This document shows, piece by piece, positions 7,837-11,099 of a DNA stretch of 11,099 nucleotides. The notes beneath the pieces were generated by a model, which was not told the DNA's origin, ran no database searches, and was given only the letters and a program-made list of their open reading frames with translations. How positions within the stretch are numbered: the stretch's first letter is position 1; each line of letters opens with the position of its first letter. Position numbers and translations under genes: made by a program. The stretch is from Gammaproteobacteria bacterium (GTDB lineage: Bacteria > Pseudomonadota > Gammaproteobacteria > Tenderiales > Tenderiaceae). The DNA is taken from assembly GCA_024276775.1 (NCBI GenBank), contig JAJRWO010000081.1, positions 1 through 11,099 of the forward strand, written 5' to 3'.

Positions 7837-8015
7837 ATCTAACTATTTTTGTATTATTTCGCCATCTAATGATAGGCAGTCAATCTCAAGGGTAGCCTTT
7901 AAAGCGTTACACCCCTTCCCCACGTTATTATTAGCCCAACATACTACCAGAAATAGCCTTTTAGAATGCCGCAATTTTATTTTCAATAACCCTCGCCAAC
8001 CAAGCACTATGTATA

Positions 8016-8741
8016 TCAATCAAATACACGTTTGTCATCATTATCAATTGATATTACCTCAATAACATGCTCATTCAACACTCGCCAGCGAATATCAAAC
8101 TCATACAACCTGATAGCAAACACCCTTTTAGCTGAACTCGCCGTAAAATATGCTGGCCGAGGATCCGGGGCCAGTACCTCTGTGATTAACTGGCGCAATC
8201 CAGGCCAACACTGACATTGCTTATCACATTGCAAGGCAGCCTTCGTCGAAAACAATACATCGAAGCTGGTAATCGGTGCCTGCTGGGCATAATCTGCCTG
8301 GGCCTCAGAAATAGTATCCGAATATGGCACATACGGTTTGATATCAAGCACTGGCGTACCATCGACCAAATCAAGCCCACCAAGCTGCAAGCAAACACCA
8401 TTTTTATACTGTTCAACGCCAAGCAGCTCCAGCACCGAAATACCGATTGGATTGGGTCTATGAGTTGATCGACTGGCAAAAACCCCTACTTTTCGATTAC
8501 CCCCTAAACGCGGTGGACGCACGCTCAATCGCGTGCCTTGACCAAGACAGTAATGAAATACAAAAGTGACCCAGATGTGGGAGAACCCCTCCAGACCAGC
8601 AAATGCTTCGGTACGGTTGTACGGGGCAAATAACTCTAGCCAGCCCTTGGCAGCACTGACCAAACCAGGCTGCCGCGGCACACCAAACTTATCTTTGAAA
8701 CAGGAGTGAACAACGCCAATAGATTCAACTGAAAAACGCAT
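8016..8741 (-). CDS. trmO: tRNA (N6-threonylcarbamoyladenosine-37-N6)-methyltransferase TrmO
   Basis: TrmO (formerly TsaA/YaeB) uses S-adenosylmethionine to N6-methylate t6A at position 37 of threonine tRNA, giving m6t6A and improving decoding. The protein has 241 residues (235 in E. coli) and aligns throughout. Visible motifs are IGVVHSCFKDKFGVPRQPG (8-26), the core VRPPRLGGNRKVGVFASRST (74-93) followed by HRPNPIG to residue 100, and LDLVDGTPVLDIKPYVPY (123-140). The C-terminal extension is also present, with DPRPAY near 193 and FDIRWRV near 215-221. An unusual QCDKQCQCWPG stretch (171-181) carries three cysteines. The ribosome site before the ATG is weak. The gene sits alone, 179 bases before fabA and 274 bases after the binding-protein gene, so it is probably its own transcription unit. 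Confidence 0.95.
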   Translation of the reverse strand: MRFSVESIGVVHSCFKDKFGVPRQPGLVSAAKGWLELFAPYNRTEAFAGLEGFSHIWVTFVFHYCLGQGTRLSVRPPRLGGNRKVGVFASRSTHRPNPIGISVLELLGVEQYKNGVCLQLGGLDLVDGTPVLDIKPYVPYSDTISEAQADYAQQAPITSFDVLFSTKAALQCDKQCQCWPGLRQLITEVLAPDPRPAYFTASSAKRVFAIRLYEFDIRWRVLNEHVIEVISIDNDDKRVFD

Positions 8742-8767
8742 AACAATCTAATTTTAAACAAATCCCA

Positions 8768-8821
8768 ATTATACACTCGTGGTGTTTAGTATTATTAGTG
8801 AGCACAACTGCAGACTCACTA
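8768..8821 (-). promoter_or_regulatory. Candidate trmO promoter -10 box with an upstream dyad
   Basis: A perfect TATAAT (minus strand, 8773-8768) lies 27-32 bases upstream of the trmO ATG. No good -35 box is visible at the right distance. Where one would sit, and extending upstream, is a dyad: TAGTGAG (8796-8802) and CTCACTA (8815-8821) around 12 bases containing CTGCAG. A consensus -10, a poor -35 and an adjacent dyad would suit an activator-dependent promoter. That is inference from spacing alone. Confidence 0.35.
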
Positions 8822-8848
8822 CTTCGCCTCACCTAAGGAGTGGAAATT

Positions 8849-8883
8849 ATATAACATTGACAACTGGCATCTCCACTTCAGCG
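8849..8883. repeat. Diverged 35-base repeat, copy 1
   Basis: This segment matches 10021-10055 at about 29 of 35 positions without gaps. Shared blocks are ATATAAC, TGACAACT, GCAT and CTTCAGCG. In both copies the conserved block runs directly into a short GC-rich hairpin; here it is CGCC/GGCG at 8882-8885 and 8892-8895, followed by T5 on the plus strand. Weaker similarity extends about ten bases leftward. The two copies are in the same orientation and flank the substrate-binding-protein gene. Confidence 0.6.
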
Positions 8884-8923
8884 CCTCTTTGGGCGTTTTT
8901 CATATGAAATAAATATAATGCAC

Positions 8924-8976
8924 ATTCAGACCTGAATAGCAAGTACCGCGAGCATAGAAACCATTCTACGGCACTT
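8924..8976. other. Inverted-repeat cluster in the 3' region of the binding-protein gene
   Basis: Two structures lie side by side. At 8924-8937, ATTCAG and CTGAAT are perfect 6-base arms around two bases, like a protein-binding palindrome. At 8941-8976, the minus-strand RNA can pair AAGTGCCG (8976-8969) with CGGTACTT (8948-8941) through one G-U wobble, with an inner 5-base-pair hairpin TAGAA/TTCTA closed by a 4-base loop. No U tract follows, so this is not a standard terminator. It begins 39 bases after the binding-protein stop and could be a 3'-end or regulatory RNA structure. Bases 8977-9015 hold nothing else I can name. Confidence 0.45.
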
Positions 8977-9015
8977 AAAACAACACTCCGGCAACCAATC
9001 AAATCGCCAGGATGA

Positions 9016-9945
9016 TCAGTCAGCATGCTTGCCTACCCGCAACTTAAGCAGGTCTTGCAGATCATTAGCCGACATCAGTTGATAGCCCAACTGACGGGCC
9101 ACTAAGTGGTTAACTTTAACTGAAAAATATTTGGGATAATTTTCCTGTTTTTTTTTGTCGCAGAGCGTTACCAAGCAATTCACCAGCTCGGCCGTATGCA
9201 GACCAATTTTCTCAGGGGAGGAATACAATGCCAATAAGGCACCGGCCTTGACATACGACTCCGAATAGGCAATCAGAGGTGTTTTACGACGCAAACTTGC
9301 CAACAATAAAGACTGAACAGTGCGGCGATTAAATAAAAACGGGTCTGGCAAAACCAAGACGGCATCACTACCAGACATCAACTTGTTCAATACTTTCGCC
9401 AGTTGTCGTCCTGACTGCAAGCTAACATTTTTTAACTGAATTCCATGATTGGCGGTTATTTTCCTCAAATTTTTTGTATGTTTGGCAGAAATATCACCAT
9501 GTAAATACCCTAGAGTCTTCATTGAGGAAAAGGCAACCTGAGCCAGATCAACAAACCGATTAAGGGGTTGATCAACAAACAAAACCTGGTGATTTTCGAA
9601 TAACACATTATTTTCATGCAGCCAGCGATAGCTACTCAGAGGCAACATGGTATAAATCACTTGGCTATCACCAATATTAATAGACGCAACTTTTTTAGCC
9701 GCTTCCACACCTGCGACGATGATGATATTGCCAGAATTGGGCTGGGTAGCGGGCGTATAATCAGCAGCAAGGGTAAACGTAACCCCCTGATCCAAACTAG
9801 CAGGCGCAAGTCCTGCTTCAAAACCTTGTTGAAAAGAGTTATACAGAACAGAGTCCTGACTGGCCAAAAGCAGCAGACGAGCATTGACATTGGCACAAAT
9901 ACCCAATGCCAACAACACCATCAAAATGACTCTTTTCAGCAACAT
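9016..9945 (-). CDS. Exported ABC-type substrate-binding-like protein, ligand unknown
   Basis: The 309-residue protein begins with a signal peptide (MLLKRVILMVLLALG...), with likely cleavage after VNA at residue 22. The LGIC before it is a poor lipobox, so a soluble periplasmic form is favoured. The mature part resembles the PF04392/COG2984 substrate-binding family: an early strand RLLLLASQDS, a mid-protein GYLHGD turn, then DAVLVLPDPFLFNRRTVQSL, followed by TPLIAYSESYVKAGALLALY. The last two are the family's usual hinge-and-lobe signature. No permease or ATPase gene is nearby. The gene upstream is a TonB-dependent receptor 131 bases away on the same strand, which suggests joint function in capture or sensing of a small ligand. 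I kept ATG 9945 because it supplies the positive n-region Lys4-Arg5, although the ribosome site is weak. The family is fairly sure; the ligand cannot be inferred. Confidence 0.78.
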   Translation of the reverse strand: MLLKRVILMVLLALGICANVNARLLLLASQDSVLYNSFQQGFEAGLAPASLDQGVTFTLAADYTPATQPNSGNIIIVAGVEAAKKVASINIGDSQVIYTMLPLSSYRWLHENNVLFENHQVLFVDQPLNRFVDLAQVAFSSMKTLGYLHGDISAKHTKNLRKITANHGIQLKNVSLQSGRQLAKVLNKLMSGSDAVLVLPDPFLFNRRTVQSLLLASLRRKTPLIAYSESYVKAGALLALYSSPEKIGLHTAELVNCLVTLCDKKKQENYPKYFSVKVNHLVARQLGYQLMSANDLQDLLKLRVGKHAD

Positions 9946-10020
9946 TGCTTTATACGCGTCTACCCATCACGCCCGCTCCCACGGTTTAAGCTTTAATTAT
10001 GTGGATCTTTGCAGTGAGTC

Positions 10021-10067
10021 ATATAACGGTGACAACTCGCATTTCTGCTTCAGCGGGCAGAACCCGC
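10021..10067. repeat. Diverged 35-base repeat, copy 2, with adjoining GC hairpin
   Basis: Bases 10021-10055 are the partner of the repeat at 8849-8883. The conserved end merges into a perfect 5-base-pair hairpin, GCGGG (10053-10057) with CCCGC (10063-10067) and a 5-base loop. The hairpin starts 10 bases after the TonB receptor stop. On the minus strand no U run follows it, so it is not a clean intrinsic terminator. AGTGAGTC just left of the repeat is reminiscent of the dyad arms near the trmO promoter. Confidence 0.55.
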
Positions 10068-10076
10068 CATAAAAAC

Positions 10077-11099
10077 TTACTCGCCCATTTGAACCAAAAT
10101 ACTTAGGTATGCAGAAGGATCAATCTCATTCGAGTATGAATAATCTGACCGTGGTCGCAGGACCTCCATTTCTTCGTATTGGCCAAGAACATTTCTCGCC
10201 GCCAGCGCAAATTCTGTGTTAAAGCCAAACAGCGCCAGTTGCTTAGCTACTTTTAAATCAAGCCGTCTCACCTGGTCACGGATATACCTTGGTCGGCTAG
10301 ATTCCCAACCCTGAATTCTGTCGATAAAATAAAAACCAATACCGGCGCTAAAACGGTGATCAAAGTTCATCATGTAAAGCAGGCTAAAAGAGTTTTGCGG
10401 TGCCTTCAATATCGCCTTGGCGCGAAGTTTGTCATAAACCTCTGTATAGGCATATCCAAGATGCAGTGCCGAGTCATTAACAAAGCTAATTTTTGCTTCC
10501 AATTCCACCCCTTGAATAGTAATCCAGTCATTGTTTACATAAACCGAAGTTTCATTATCAAAATTATCAAGTGGTTGTGGAAAGTCTTGTAAATCAAGCA
10601 CGTCTGTCAACTCATCGAAATAAATTTTAACGTCTAATTCAAGCATTTCCGCAACAGCTATGCCATGATAACCCACTTCATACGAGGTGATTTTTTCTAC
10701 TCCCGTATCCTGATTACCACGCCAAAACTCGGCATACAAATCAACGGGTGCGGCAGCCACTGCAGTTGTACCATCATATAAGGTGGTTGGGCCTTTGATA
10801 GCATAAAGTGCCGCATATTCAAACATAGACGGTGTACGCACCGCCTGGGAAGCACTTACACGTACCCCATGTTTAGGCAAAAATTGATAATTGATACCCA
10901 GACGCGGCGATACGCTGGTGCCTGTGGTACTGTAGTCTTCAGCCATTGCGCCAGCATTAACAGTCCAGGCATTAGCTAGACTCCATTCCAGATTCATGAA
11001 ACTGTATCTGAGGTAATTGCTAATTTTCGCGTTACCCATCAAGTTCTCAGACCCCCAAACTTCATCAGCACGAAGTCCGCCCCCCCAAGCAGTGCGCAG
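10077..11099 (-). CDS. TonB-dependent outer-membrane receptor, C-terminal part (5' end outside window)
   Basis: The reading frame is open to the right edge, so the first codon lies outside. Only the last 340 residues are visible, all from the outer-membrane beta barrel; the signal peptide, TonB box and plug domain are missing. Typical barrel signatures are present: AWGGGLRADEVWGSENLMGN at the edge, SPRLGINYQFLPKHGVRVSA followed by SQAVRTPSMFEY, then SYEVGYHG, GVELEAK and alternating amphipathic strands. The chain ends YLSILVQMGE rather than in the more usual aromatic residue. Such receptors import siderophores, haem, cobalamin, metals or sugars with energy from TonB-ExbB-ExbD; the ligand here cannot be told. 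The next gene on the same strand is a substrate-binding-like protein, a plausible periplasmic partner. An in-frame TTG/ATG near 11042 is internal, not the start. Confidence 0.9.
   Translation of the reverse strand: MRTAWGGGLRADEVWGSENLMGNAKISNYLRYSFMNLEWSLANAWTVNAGAMAEDYSTTGTSVSPRLGINYQFLPKHGVRVSASQAVRTPSMFEYAALYAIKGPTTLYDGTTAVAAAPVDLYAEFWRGNQDTGVEKITSYEVGYHGIAVAEMLELDVKIYFDELTDVLDLQDFPQPLDNFDNETSVYVNNDWITIQGVELEAKISFVNDSALHLGYAYTEVYDKLRAKAILKAPQNSFSLLYMMNFDHRFSAGIGFYFIDRIQGWESSRPRYIRDQVRRLDLKVAKQLALFGFNTEFALAARNVLGQYEEMEVLRPRSDYSYSNEIDPSAYLSILVQMGE

Noticed and set aside
7853..7883. fabA promoter reading TTGACT / 19 bases / AATAAT.
   Set aside because: The spacer is too long and the implied start site would leave a leader of only about ten bases.
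1..11099. CRISPR arrays, tRNA or rRNA genes, insertion sequences.
   Set aside because: No regularly spaced repeats, no cloverleaf or rRNA signature, and no transposase-like frame were seen on either strand.

Overview
This window looks like a chromosomal segment of a gammaproteobacterium of moderate GC content. The evidence is an adjacent fabA-fabB pair with a 13-base gap, a fused RlmKL rRNA methyltransferase, a TrmO tRNA methyltransferase and a TonB-dependent receptor. The fabA-fabB layout is typical of Pseudomonas-, Cellvibrio- and Oceanospirillum-type lineages. I cannot name a genus. All eight supported genes lie on the minus strand, so transcription runs from high to low coordinates. I see no tRNA, rRNA, transposase, integrase or CRISPR array, and no gene-free stretch longer than about 275 bases.

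Layout in transcription order: (1) the C-terminal barrel of a TonB-dependent receptor, cut by the window edge (11099-10077); (2) an exported protein resembling ABC-type substrate-binding proteins (9945-9016), with no permease or ATPase nearby; (3) a 274-base intergenic region with several inverted repeats and one copy of a diverged repeat whose partner lies on the other side of the binding-protein gene; (4) trmO (8741-8016); (5) fabA-fabB (7836-6090), the anaerobic branch of unsaturated fatty-acid synthesis, closed by a hairpin terminator; (6) rlmKL (5991-3820); (7) a two-gene overlapping unit (3654-168) encoding an exported von Willebrand factor A protein with a His-rich repeat linker and one membrane anchor, then a single-span membrane protein with a cytoplasmic coiled coil and a long acidic, repeat-bearing tail.

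The middle of the window is housekeeping: lipid synthesis, rRNA modification and tRNA modification. The less charted parts are the two ends. The vWA/coiled-coil pair looks like a membrane-spanning periplasm-to-cytoplasm module of unknown function and is my best candidate for an undescribed system. The receptor/binding-protein pair looks like an uptake or sensing module for an unknown ligand. Three start codons were set by hand: the coiled-coil gene at 1637, rlmKL at 5991, and fabB at a GTG at 7307.
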